From assembly GCA_036393335.1 (NCBI GenBank), contig DASWHD010000236.1, positions 1-17,467 of the forward strand: DNA of 17,467 bases, in the 5' to 3' direction. Below are positions 1 to 6,870 of the stretch, in pieces. This DNA comes from DASWHD01 sp036393335 (lineage in GTDB: Bacteria; CG2-30-53-67; CG2-30-70-394). Below the pieces are notes generated by a model. It ran no database searches. It saw only the letters and a list, made by a program, of their open reading frames with translations, and was not told the origin of the DNA. Every line of letters starts with the position of its first letter. The stretch's first letter is position 1. The translations under genes and the position numbers were made by a program.

Positions 1-2060
1 GTGCGCTCCAGGGTCGGCCAGTCGGTGATCGGCGGGGTGCAGGTGGCGTGGCGGCAGACGTAGGCGGTGAGGTGGCCGTCCAGCGCCTCGCGCCCCTGGG
101 CGATGGCCCCGAGCACGCCGGCGTCCCCCTCCGGCGGCAGGACACAGACCGCCTTACGCGGCAGGTGGCGCTGAAAGAGGCGGCGGCGCCAGTCGTCCCG
201 CGCCGGGTCGTCGGGATTCCCCACCAGACACACCTCCACCGCCCCGTCGCAGGCGAGCCCCGCCACTGCCAGGAGCGAGGCGTAGGCGAGTGGGTTCTCC
301 GCCGCGGCACCCCCCAGGCGCCGCAGGGTCGCCTCCGCCGCGTCGCGCAGCCGTGCGTCGTCGGTAAACGTGGCGATGCGCAGCAACGCCTCCACCGCCA
401 CGGCGCTGCCCGCCGGGATCGACTGGTCGTGGGTCGACTGGGCGCGGTGGATGAGCGCCTCGTGGTCGTCGGCGGTGAAATAGAAGCCGCCCTCTGGCCC
501 GATGGCGAAGTGGTCGACGATCTGCGAGCCCAGCTCCACCGCCCGCTGGAGATGGACCGTACGGCCGGTCGCCTCGAACAGGTCGACGAGGCCCAGGGCC
601 AGATAGGCGTAGTCGTCGAGGTAGGCATCGAGCTTCGCCTGGCCGTCCTTGTAGGTGCGCAGGAGGCGGCCGTCGCGGCGCAGGGTGGTCCACAGGAACT
701 CGGCGCTCTCCGACCCCATGCGCCGCGCCGCCTCGTGGCCGAGGATCGCGTAGGCCCGGGCGCAGGCGGAGATGGCCATGCCGTTCCACGCGGTGATGAC
801 CTTGGTGTCCTTGCCTGGCGGCACGCGCCGGGCGCGCACCGCGAACAGGCGCTCGCGGCAGGCGGCGAGGAGGGCGGCGAGGCTCTCGATCGTCTGACCG
901 TAATGCCGCGCCACCTCGTCCAGCGGCTCGGCGACATGGAGGATGTTCTTGCCCTCCCAGTTCCCGCCCGGCCGGACACCGTAGTAGGCGCAGAACGGCG
1001 CGGCATCCTCGCCGAGCAGCGTCGCGATCTCCGCCTGCTGCCAGACGTAGAACCGCCCCTCCTCCCCCTCGCTGTCCGCGTCCTGGGTGGCGTAGAAGCC
1101 GCCGCCGCTCTGGTACATCTCCCGCTCCAGGTAGCGCAGGCAGTCGGCCACCACCTCGGCGAAGAAGCGATCGCCGCTCGCCTGGTACGCCTCCAGGTAG
1201 AGCTGCACGAGCAGGGCGTTGTCGTAGAGCATCTTCTCGAAGTGCGGCACCAGCCACCGCTCGTCCGTGGAGTAGCGGGCGAAGCCGCCGCCCAGGTGAT
1301 CGTAGATACCGCCGTGCGCCATGTGGCGCAGGGTATCGGTGACCAGATCGAGGTAGCGGCGCTCAACCGTCGCCGCGTATTGCCGCAGGAAGAGGGTGAA
1401 GACCCCGGTCTGGGGAAACTTGGGGGCCGAGCCGAGGCCGCCGTGGAGCCGGTCGACGTGGGGCACGATGGCATCGACCGCGCGGGTCACCACCGCCTGA
1501 TTGAGGGTGCCGGTGGTGGTATGGCCTTCCATCTGGCCGAAGGCCGCCACGATCCGCGCGCCGTTCGCGGCGATCTCCTCCTGGTTCTCCCGGTAGTACT
1601 GGGCGACCGACTGGAGCACGCGGCGGAACGACGGCATGCCGTAGCGGTCCTGGCTCGGGAAGTAGGTGCCGCCGAAGAACGGCCGGCCGTCGGCGGTGAG
1701 GAACATGGTCAGGGGCCAGCCGCCGCCGCGCCGGCTGATCATCTGCAGGGCGGTCTGGTAGATCTGGTCGAGGTCCGGGCGCTCCTCCCGGTCGACCTTC
1801 ACGTTCACGAAGTGCTCGTTCATCAGCGCGGCGGTCGCCTCGTCCGCGAACGACTCGTGGGCCATCACGTGGCACCAGTGGCACGCGGAGTAGCCGATGG
1901 ACACGAGAATCGGCTTGTCCTCGTCGCGGGCGCGCCGCAGGGCCTCCTCACCCCACGGATACCAGTCCACCGGGTTGTGCCGGTGCTGGAGGAGGTAGGG
2001 GCTGGTCTCGTGGGCGAGACGGTTGGTGTGGGTGGAATGGCTGGTATGGGGGTCGCTCAT
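1..2060 (-). CDS. YyaL/SPATA20-type thioredoxin-domain protein (DUF255), C-terminus cut by window edge
   Basis: The frame opens at ATG 2060 (MSDPHTSHST...) and reads about 686 codons to the window edge without a stop, so only the extreme C-terminus is missing; full-length relatives are about 650-700 aa. The N-terminal thioredoxin-like domain shows the family signature RLAHETSPYLLQHRHNPVDW (about residues 14-33) and a redox-type CHWC motif (C60, C63) followed by HVMAHESF and KVDREERPD. The rest fits the (alpha/alpha)6-barrel of this family, with GLGSAPKFP, GGIYDHLGGGFARYSTD and WLVPHFEKMLYDNA. The visible end, VCRHATCTPPITDW, is the usual cysteine-containing tail. Known members are Bacillus YyaL and human SPATA20; the biochemical role is not settled, and a redox or chaperone-like function is only inferred. 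A GAGG stretch lies about 15 bases before the ATG, so the ribosome site is weak. The long frame on the opposite strand is an antisense shadow. Confidence 0.93.
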   Translation of the reverse strand, partial: MSDPHTSHSTHTNRLAHETSPYLLQHRHNPVDWYPWGEEALRRARDEDKPILVSIGYSACHWCHVMAHESFADEATAALMNEHFVNVKVDREERPDLDQIYQTALQMISRRGGGWPLTMFLTADGRPFFGGTYFPSQDRYGMPSFRRVLQSVAQYYRENQEEIAANGARIVAAFGQMEGHTTTGTLNQAVVTRAVDAIVPHVDRLHGGLGSAPKFPQTGVFTLFLRQYAATVERRYLDLVTDTLRHMAHGGIYDHLGGGFARYSTDERWLVPHFEKMLYDNALLVQLYLEAYQASGDRFFAEVVADCLRYLEREMYQSGGGFYATQDADSEGEEGRFYVWQQAEIATLLGEDAAPFCAYYGVRPGGNWEGKNILHVAEPLDEVARHYGQTIESLAALLAACRERLFAVRARRVPPGKDTKVITAWNGMAISACARAYAILGHEAARRMGSESAEFLWTTLRRDGRLLRTYKDGQAKLDAYLDDYAYLALGLVDLFEATGRTVHLQRAVELGSQIVDHFAIGPEGGFYFTADDHEALIHRAQSTHDQSIPAGSAVAVEALLRIATFTDDARLRDAAEATLRRLGGAAAENPLAYASLLAVAGLACDGAVEVCLVGNPDDPARDDWRRRLFQRHLPRKAVCVLPPEGDAGVLGAIAQGREALDGHLTAYVCRHATCTPPITDWPTLER

Positions 2061-2170
2061 GGCGTCTCTCGCCTCTGGATACGGAAAGGTGAATCCCGAC
2101 GCTGGCAACCCCGGCGTCACTAGTCACCCCGCACGGCCGTCGGCGGGCAGGCGACTCTCTCATCCGCAAG

Positions 2171-2253
2171 GTAGGAGCCGAATCCCCGCGGCGATCAGGG
2201 CCACAGGGCCTGCCGCGCCACAGGCGCGGCTCGCCGGTACAACCGGCTCCTAC
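2171..2253. repeat. REP-like inverted repeat with GTAGGAGCCG ends
   Basis: A perfect 10-bp inverted repeat, GTAGGAGCCG at 2171-2180 and CGGCTCCTAC at 2244-2253, encloses a GC-rich 63-bp centre with smaller self-complementary parts (for example GCCGCGCCACAGGCGCGGC). The right arm overlaps the TAG stop of the 236-aa gene (2250-2252). GTAGGAGC-type termini are typical of dispersed extragenic palindromes in gammaproteobacteria. It may fold in the 3' end of the upstream mRNA, but there is no T-tract for a classical terminator. Confidence 0.6.
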
Positions 2254-2960
2254 CGTTCGCCCGACGAAGCGGGCTGCTGCCCCGCGAGATAGTCGCGCAA
2301 CGCCGCCAGCACCTCGTCCTCCGGCTGGGTTTCGAGACCGAAGTACTGCAACGTCGCGACGTTGGTCGCCCGGCCGAGGCGCGCTTCCTCGGGCAGGCCG
2401 TTGGCCTGGAAGAACAGCAGCAGGTTCTGGAGGGTGCGCATGAGGTAGTTGCTCACCTCCAGGTCGTCGAGGGGGAAGACCGCCTCGTAGAACGCGACCA
2501 GCGACGAGGTGAGGAGGCGCAGGCGCTCGTCGTCGCCGAAGTCATCGCTGCTGAGCTCGGTACGCACGTGGTAGAAGGCACCGCCGGGCCATTGGCCGTC
2601 GCGCCGGCGGAACAGCATCAGCGTCGCCGACCACGGCGCGGGGCGGGTCTCGACCAGGGTGCCGAGCCAGTCGCGGAACACCGTCTGGCGCAGGTAGCGC
2701 GTGGGGAACATCTCGTCCCCCTCGTACTTCATCAGCTTGCCGACCCCGCGCTCCAGCCCCTGACACACCAGCTCCGCATGGCGCGGCCCCGCGGCGATCA
2801 GCATCCGCTCCAGATAGAGAAACAGGGCGATGGAGAGGAGCGGCCGCGGGATCTCCGTGCGCACCGCCCAGCCGCTCTCGTCTAGGGAGAGGACGATCTC
2901 GCCGAGGCGCTCATCGCTCGCCTGCGTCTCCCGCTTCTTGCGCCTGAGCCAATCGAACAT
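2250..2960 (-). CDS. Unrecognised 236-aa protein
   Basis: I do not recognise this family. The frame is complete (ATG 2960, TAG 2250-2252), has the G/C third-position bias of its neighbours and gives a well-mixed globular composition, so I take it as real. The N-terminus is basic (MFDWLRRKKRE); residues 40-57 form a hydrophobic helix (LLSIALFLYLERML) that looks more like a buried helix than a clear membrane anchor, and there is no signal peptide. The middle (about 84-135) is rich in aromatic and basic residues (RYLRQTVFRDWL, LMLFRRRDGQWPGGAFYH). The C-terminal half has helix-like stretches (LLTSSLVAFYEAVFPLDDLE, LMRTLQNLLLFFQANGLP). No catalytic motif is visible. No good Shine-Dalgarno precedes ATG 2960. 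It follows the trpB2-like gene in the same direction after 180 bp, so co-transcription is possible but unproven. Confidence 0.75.
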   Translation of the reverse strand: MFDWLRRKKRETQASDERLGEIVLSLDESGWAVRTEIPRPLLSIALFLYLERMLIAAGPRHAELVCQGLERGVGKLMKYEGDEMFPTRYLRQTVFRDWLGTLVETRPAPWSATLMLFRRRDGQWPGGAFYHVRTELSSDDFGDDERLRLLTSSLVAFYEAVFPLDDLEVSNYLMRTLQNLLLFFQANGLPEEARLGRATNVATLQYFGLETQPEDEVLAALRDYLAGQQPASSGER

Positions 2961-3031
2961 CCGCGATGATTAACGCGCCGTCGCGCACAACACGACCCAT
3001 TTGGCGACGACCGGCGGCGGCAACAAGCCAT

Positions 3032-3104
3032 CTAAGGAAGCCAGGAAGCCAGGAACACAGGAAGAAAATAGTCCCCTCGTTTCCTGCCGTCCTGCATTCC
3101 TTAG
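3032..3104. repeat. Long imperfect palindrome built from GGAAGCCA units
   Basis: The ends CTAAGGAA (3032-3039) and TTCCTTAG (3097-3104) are perfectly complementary. Inside, tandem CCAGGAAG/CCAGGAAC units on the left (3041-3064) can pair imperfectly with TTCCTGCC and TCCTGC on the right (3081-3095), giving a hairpin of about 73 nt. It lies between the stop of the trpB2-like gene and the start of the 236-aa gene, so it could act as a transcript-end structure for the former. The purine-rich/pyrimidine-rich arms resemble dispersed intergenic repeats of other bacteria; this is an inference from memory. Confidence 0.5.
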
Positions 3105-3139
3105 CGGTGTTTCTCACTCTTCAGAGACGACGCCATTCC

Positions 3140-4492
3140 TCACTTCAGTTTCGGCAGGCGCTCGAGGGCGGCCTCGATCGCCTCCTGGGGGTACTCGTAG
3201 TCCTGGAGCTGGCCGGCGAAGTACTGGTCGTAGGCCGCCATGTCGAAGTGGCCGTGGCCCGAGAGGTTGAAGAACAGCACCTTCGCCTCGCCGGTGTTCT
3301 TGCACTCCAGGGCGTCGTCGATCACCGCGCGGATCGCGTGGTTGGATTCGGGGGCCGGGATGATCCCCTCGGCCCGGGCGAAGGTGACCCCCGCCTCGAA
3401 GGTGGCGAGCTGGTGCACCGCACGCGCCTCGATCAGCCCCTCGTGGTAGAGCTGCGACACCAGGGCCGAGTCGCCGTGGTAGCGCAGGCCGCCGGCGTGG
3501 ATCCCGGGCGGCACGAAGTCGTGGCCCAGGGTGTACATGCGCAGCAGGGGCGTGAGGCCCACCGAGTCGCCGAAGTCGTAGGCGTAGTGGCCGCGGGTGA
3601 GGGTGGGACACGACGCCGGCTCCACCGCCACCAGGCGCACCTTCTTGCCCGCCGCCTTGTCGGCGAAGAACGGGAAGGCGACGCCGCCGAAGTTGGAGCC
3701 GCCGCCGCACGCCGCGTAGATCGCGTCCGGGTAGTCGCCGACCTTGGCGAATTGCCTCTGCGCCTCCAGGCCGATCACCGTCTGGTGGAGCAGCACGTGG
3801 TTGAGCACCGAGCCGAGGGAGTAGTTGGTGTCGTGCCGCGACGCCGCCTCCTCCACCGCCTCGGAGATGGCGATGCCCAGGGACCCCGGACACTCCGGGT
3901 CCTGCGCCAGAAACTTGCGTCCCGACTCCGTCCGGTCGCTGGGCGAGGCGAGGACCTCCGCCCCCCAGGTTTCGATCATCGAGCGGCGAAACGGCTTCTG
4001 GTGGTAGCTCACCTTCACCATGTAGACCCGCACCTCCAGGCCGAAGAGCTGCCCCGCCAGGGAGAGGGCCGAGCCCCATTGGCCCGCGCCGGTCTCGGTG
4101 GCGAGGCGATAGATCCCGGCCTGGCGGTTGTAGTACGCCTGGGCCACGGCGGTGTTCGGCTTGTGCGAGCCGGCGGGGCTCACCCCCTCATACTTGTAGT
4201 AGATGCGCGCCGGCGTGCCGAGGACCGCCTCCAGGCGGTGGGCGCGAAACAGCGGCGAAGGCCGCCACAGGCCGTAGATGCGCCGCACCTCCGCCGGGAT
4301 CTCGATCCAGCGCTCGCCGGAGACCTCCTGCTCGATCAGGGCCATGGGAAAGATCGGCATGAGCGCCTCCGGTCCGATCGGCTGGCCGTCCGGGCCGAGC
4401 ACTGGCTCCGGAGGGTTGGGCATGTCGGCGACCACGTTGTACCAGTGGCTCGGGATCTCCGACTCGTCGAGGAGGATCTTGGTCTCGGTCAT
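3140..4492 (-). CDS. trpB2: TrpB2-type tryptophan synthase beta chain
   Basis: This 450-aa PLP enzyme is predicted to condense indole (or a related substrate) with L-serine to form L-tryptophan in the cytoplasm. The PLP Schiff-base lysine is K111 in the GSHKPNTA motif. The catalytic glutamate region is ATETGAGQWGSAL (E133), and the phosphate-binding glycine loop is CGGGSNFGG (about 262-270). Length, the N-terminal block SHWYNVVADMPNPPEP and the segment ALIEQEVSGERWIEIP are typical of the TrpB2 subgroup rather than the roughly 400-aa TrpB1 that pairs with TrpA. No trpA lies beside it, which also fits TrpB2. The family is proposed to salvage indole or to work independently of TrpA. The start is ATG 4492 with a short GAGG about 6 bases upstream; the stop is TGA at 3140-3142. 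The enzyme class is secure; the in vivo substrate is not. Confidence 0.93.
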   Translation of the reverse strand: MTETKILLDESEIPSHWYNVVADMPNPPEPVLGPDGQPIGPEALMPIFPMALIEQEVSGERWIEIPAEVRRIYGLWRPSPLFRAHRLEAVLGTPARIYYKYEGVSPAGSHKPNTAVAQAYYNRQAGIYRLATETGAGQWGSALSLAGQLFGLEVRVYMVKVSYHQKPFRRSMIETWGAEVLASPSDRTESGRKFLAQDPECPGSLGIAISEAVEEAASRHDTNYSLGSVLNHVLLHQTVIGLEAQRQFAKVGDYPDAIYAACGGGSNFGGVAFPFFADKAAGKKVRLVAVEPASCPTLTRGHYAYDFGDSVGLTPLLRMYTLGHDFVPPGIHAGGLRYHGDSALVSQLYHEGLIEARAVHQLATFEAGVTFARAEGIIPAPESNHAIRAVIDDALECKNTGEAKVLFFNLSGHGHFDMAAYDQYFAGQLQDYEYPQEAIEAALERLPKLK

Positions 4493-4585
4493 CGCGGCCT
4501 CGCTTTCGGGGGGCGGGTTGCACTGCTTCTCCTGGCTGCCCGATCGGCTACCTGACGAAGATAGTGATCTTACCGCCCGTCACTC

Positions 4586-4603
4586 CGCTCCCCCAGGGGA
4601 GCG
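4586..4603. repeat. C/G-rich hairpin CGCTCCCC-CA-GGGGAGCG
   Basis: Two perfect 8-bp arms are separated by two bases. The motif belongs to the same general class of pyrimidine/purine hairpins seen at about 12846-12880, 15682-15702 and 15780-15800. It lies between the divergent trpB2-like gene and the possible small ORF at 4641. No T-tract follows on either strand. Confidence 0.5.
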
Positions 4604-4640
4604 GCGCAACTCTCTCCCACCGTCCCAGCGGGGCGACCCC

Positions 4641-4721
4641 ATGACCGCCCAGCGCCTGCCGTTCTTCTCCGTCGCCGTCTTCATCTTGATCGGTATCGCC
4701 CTCACCGGCTTCGCCAAGTAG
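4641..4721 (+). CDS. Possible 26-aa single-helix membrane peptide
   Basis: ATG 4641 to TAG 4719-4721 encodes MTAQRLPFFSVAVFILIGIA followed by LTGFAK: a short polar start, about 18 hydrophobic residues with a glycine pattern suited to a membrane helix, and a terminal lysine. Third codon positions are almost all G or C (23 of 26), as in real genes here. A hairpin-forming repeat follows the stop directly. Against it, no convincing Shine-Dalgarno precedes the ATG, and the frame is open for some distance upstream because this DNA has few stops. It is the only plus-strand candidate gene in the left half. It could be a small membrane subunit of unknown partner or a chance frame; I do not recognise the family. 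Confidence 0.4.
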   Translation: MTAQRLPFFSVAVFILIGIALTGFAK

Positions 4722-4868
4722 GGCGGAACGCCTCAGGCGGTTCCGCCTTGGGACGTCATCGCACGATGGCGGATCGCCCTGCGGGCATCGGCGGATCGCC
4801 CTTCGGGCATCCGCCCTACGGGGTGGACACCGGAGTGGTGGTGGCGGATCACCCGTCGCGCATCCGGC
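4718..4868. repeat. Cluster of GGCGGAT/GGCGGAA palindromic repeats
   Basis: The first unit, GGCGGAAC-GCC-TCA-GGC-G-GTTCCGCC (4722-4747), is a near-perfect hairpin directly after the stop of the possible small ORF. Three related degenerate copies follow: GGCGGATCGCCCT (4768-4789), GGCGGATCGCCCTTCGGGCATCCGCCC in two halves (4790-4816, a hairpin with an internal loop) and GGCGGATCACCCG (about 4843-4868). Together they fill most of the space between the small ORF and the end of the oxidoreductase gene. The units look like REP-type elements; the first may act as a transcript-end hairpin for either side. Confidence 0.65.
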
Positions 4869-4910
4869 GGGATGCATCGGTGATCCCTGGATCGGTGATG
4901 ACGGCCCGGC

Positions 4911-5900
4911 TCACACGGTGACCACGATCTTGCCGTTCTGCCGGTTGGACTCCATGTAGCGGTGGGCCTCGGCGATCTCTTCAAGGGGAAAGGTGCGGTC
5001 GATCACCGGCCGGAAGCGGCCAGCGGCCAGCCGCTCGCGGACGTACGCCGTGGCGCGGGCCAGGGCCTCGGGCTTGCGGACGATCTCGAACAGGGTGTAG
5101 CCGCGCACCGTCAGCCCCTTGCGCAGGGCGGCGAAGAGGGGGTACACGGTCGCCTCGGGGTAGAGGGCGCCGTACTCGAAGATCGTCGCACCCGCGGCGC
5201 AGGCGTCGGCGAGTCGGGCGAGGAAGGGGCCGGCCACCGGGTCGAAGCACAAAGCGGCGCCCCTGCCCTCGGTGATCTCCAGCACGCGGCCGGCGAGGTC
5301 CTCCTCGTCGGTCACCACCACTTGGCTCGCCCCGCCAGCCAGCAGCGCCTGGCGCTTGGCCGCGGTGCGGGTCGTGGCGATAGCCACGGCCCCTGCGTCG
5401 CGGCAAATCTCGATCGCCCCGCGGCCGACGCTGCTGCTCGCCGCGGTGATCACCACCGCGTCCCCCGCCTGCAGCTTGCCGTACTCGACGAGGGCACCGT
5501 AGGCGGTGATGTACTGCATCCAGATCGCCGCCCCCTCCACGGGTGACAGGTTCTCCGGGTAGTGGGCCGCGGCGTACGCCGGCACCACCGCACTCTCGCC
5601 ATACACGCCGTACTTGCCGACGGAGAATGCCGGGATGGTGCTCACCCGCTCCCCGACCCGCAGGCCGGTCACCCCGGGCCCCACCGCGTCGATCACCCCG
5701 GCCGCCTCGTAGCCGATGCGCGACGGCAGCTCCGGCGCCTCCAGGTATTGCCCCCGGCGGAACATGACCTCCGCGCGGTTGAGGCCAATCGCCTCCACCT
5801 TGAGCCGCACCTCCCCCTCCCCCGGCTCCTGCAGCGGCAGGTCCTCGATCCGCAAGACATCGGCATCTCCGGTCTGGTGAAAGCGCACGATCCTGGCCAT
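4911..5900 (-). CDS. Zinc-independent quinone oxidoreductase-like dehydrogenase (MDR superfamily)
   Basis: This 329-aa protein belongs to the medium-chain dehydrogenase/reductase family. The N-terminal GroES-like domain has VEAIGLNRAEVMFRRGQYL (about 35-53) and GYEAAGVIDAVGPGV (about 63-77). The Rossmann domain carries AGDAVVITAASSSVGRGAIE (about 145-164), where ASSSVG replaces the common AxxGGVG nucleotide-binding loop. The cysteine and histidine ligands of zinc-dependent alcohol dehydrogenases are absent at the usual places (NRAE instead of a catalytic Cys), so NADPH-dependent reduction of quinones or enones is the likely chemistry; the substrate is unknown. The start is fixed at ATG 5900 by an excellent ribosome site, AAGGAGA (5907-5913, about 6 bases away). 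The frame stays open about 99 codons further upstream, but that extension lacks family similarity and overlaps an intergenic repeat. It appears to be a single-gene unit. Confidence 0.9.
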   Translation of the reverse strand: MARIVRFHQTGDADVLRIEDLPLQEPGEGEVRLKVEAIGLNRAEVMFRRGQYLEAPELPSRIGYEAAGVIDAVGPGVTGLRVGERVSTIPAFSVGKYGVYGESAVVPAYAAAHYPENLSPVEGAAIWMQYITAYGALVEYGKLQAGDAVVITAASSSVGRGAIEICRDAGAVAIATTRTAAKRQALLAGGASQVVVTDEEDLAGRVLEITEGRGAALCFDPVAGPFLARLADACAAGATIFEYGALYPEATVYPLFAALRKGLTVRGYTLFEIVRKPEALARATAYVRERLAAGRFRPVIDRTFPLEEIAEAHRYMESNRQNGKIVVTV

Positions 5901-6056
5901 GGCAGGTCTCCTTTTCTTCGCGGGCGGCGCGACAATACGACGGGTATCGATAGTTATTGCTCCGAGCGCTAAATCAGCGACGTTGCTCTCCCTGACTGAC
6001 TCCACGCTTTCGCGCCACGGAATCCACGACAAGACACGGTAGGGGTGAACTTCGTG

Positions 6057-6224
6057 ATCCGCAGATGTCGCAGATGTGCACAGATTCCATGGCTCTCGAG
6101 CAGAGATGCAGAGAAGTGCCCCCAATCTACCAAGGATATTTCCTGCGCGTCTGTGCGCGAGGTTCTCCTGCGCATCGATCACAGGAGTCCTGCCCATCGG
6201 TGTCCATCTGCGTCATCTGCGGAT
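6057..6224. repeat. 168-bp element with 25-bp inverted terminal repeats (ATCCGCAGATG)
   Basis: ATCCGCAGATGTCGCAGATG (start of the arm at 6057-6081) is matched in inverted orientation by the arm at 6200-6224, with 3 mismatches in 25. The arms themselves consist of GCAGATG units in tandem. The interior contains related GCAGAGATGCAGAG words but no open reading frame of credible codon use. The structure resembles a small non-coding palindromic element or MITE-like repeat. It occupies most of the 470-bp gap 5901-6370. The rest of that gap holds the short leader and ribosome site of the oxidoreductase gene at its left end and nothing I can identify at 6240-6370 beyond a weak CCCGG/CCGGG dyad. Confidence 0.6.
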
Positions 6225-6370
6225 AAAAAACGAGAACGCCGACCCTGTTCCGATTTCCAGCAACCAGTCACTCGCCGGCACCCCTGAGTCATCGATGGAT
6301 TGCTCCCTGTGATATGTCGGGGAAAGGTCTCGGCCCGTCTTCTTCCCGGGGCCTGTCCGGGGGATGCGGG

Positions 6371-6820
6371 TTAGCCGCGCACGAGCCGCTGGTAGGCGGC
6401 GAGGAGTGCCGGATCGTCGATCGAGCCGTGGTGGTGGACCTGTTGCCAGCGGCTGCCGACGCGCCGGAAGAGGCGGCTGGTGCGGATGGCGAGATCGATG
6501 GCCTCCGGCCCGCGGCGCGCCGTGCCGCGCTCCCGGCCCACGACCCACGCCGCGTCCCCCGCCTCGTCGAGGGTGTAGTCGAAGAAGGTGACCTGCACGG
6601 AGACCGGACCGGCGAACAGGCGCCGGTAGAGCGCCGCGATCTCCTCCCAGCCGCGGGCGATGCCGCCGATGGGGTTGTAGAGTACGCCGTCGTCGGCCCA
6701 CACCTCAGCCATCGCCGCGAGGTCGTGGATGTTGAACGCCGCGTAGAACCGGTTGACCGCGGACAGCACCGCGGGGAGGTCGCCCCGGGGCGTACCGTCG
6801 AGCTCGGGAAGGTGGGTCAT
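6371..6820 (-). CDS. NTF2/SnoaL-like fold protein
   Basis: The 149-aa product fits the nuclear-transport-factor-2/SnoaL superfamily of small cone-shaped alpha+beta proteins. Visible features are the N-terminal helix VLSAVNRFYAAFNIHDLAAM (about 18-37), the strand-turn AEVWADDGVLYNPIGG, the helix WEEIAALYRRLFAG, and C-terminal strands ending RWQQVHHHGSID, typical of the DUF4440/SnoaL_3 type (trafficking, isomerase or ligand-binding roles). No substrate can be assigned. The start ATG 6820 has a GGAGAGG ribosome site a few bases upstream; the stop is TAA 6371-6373. It lies 50 bp downstream of the CDF transporter gene in the same direction, so the two probably share a transcript. Confidence 0.85.
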   Translation of the reverse strand: MTHLPELDGTPRGDLPAVLSAVNRFYAAFNIHDLAAMAEVWADDGVLYNPIGGIARGWEEIAALYRRLFAGPVSVQVTFFDYTLDEAGDAAWVVGRERGTARRGPEAIDLAIRTSRLFRRVGSRWQQVHHHGSIDDPALLAAYQRLVRG

Positions 6821-6870
6821 GGCCCTCTCCAGTGAAGGTGTGCCGGTCCGCCCTCGTCCGGTTCGGGGGT

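Noticed and set aside
48..2123. 691-codon plus-strand open frame
   Set aside because: It is antisense to the YyaL-type gene; its translation is Arg/Val/Gly/His-rich low-complexity without any family motif, a usual artefact of high-GC third positions.
3032..3104. Possible CRISPR-like array from repeated CCAGGAAG words
   Set aside because: The units are only 8-9 bp, directly adjacent and without spacers; this is a palindromic repeat.
2966..4555. 529-codon plus-strand open frame
   Set aside because: Antisense to the trpB2-like gene, with the same RHG-rich composition; the minus-strand product carries all conserved PLP motifs.
5901..6197. 99-codon N-terminal extension of the oxidoreductase
   Set aside because: A near-consensus AAGGAGA sits at the correct distance from ATG 5900, and the extension overlaps the 168-bp repeat element.
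6345..6365. CCCGG/CCGGG dyad as terminator of the NTF2-like gene
   Set aside because: The stem is only 5 bp and no T-tract follows on the minus strand.
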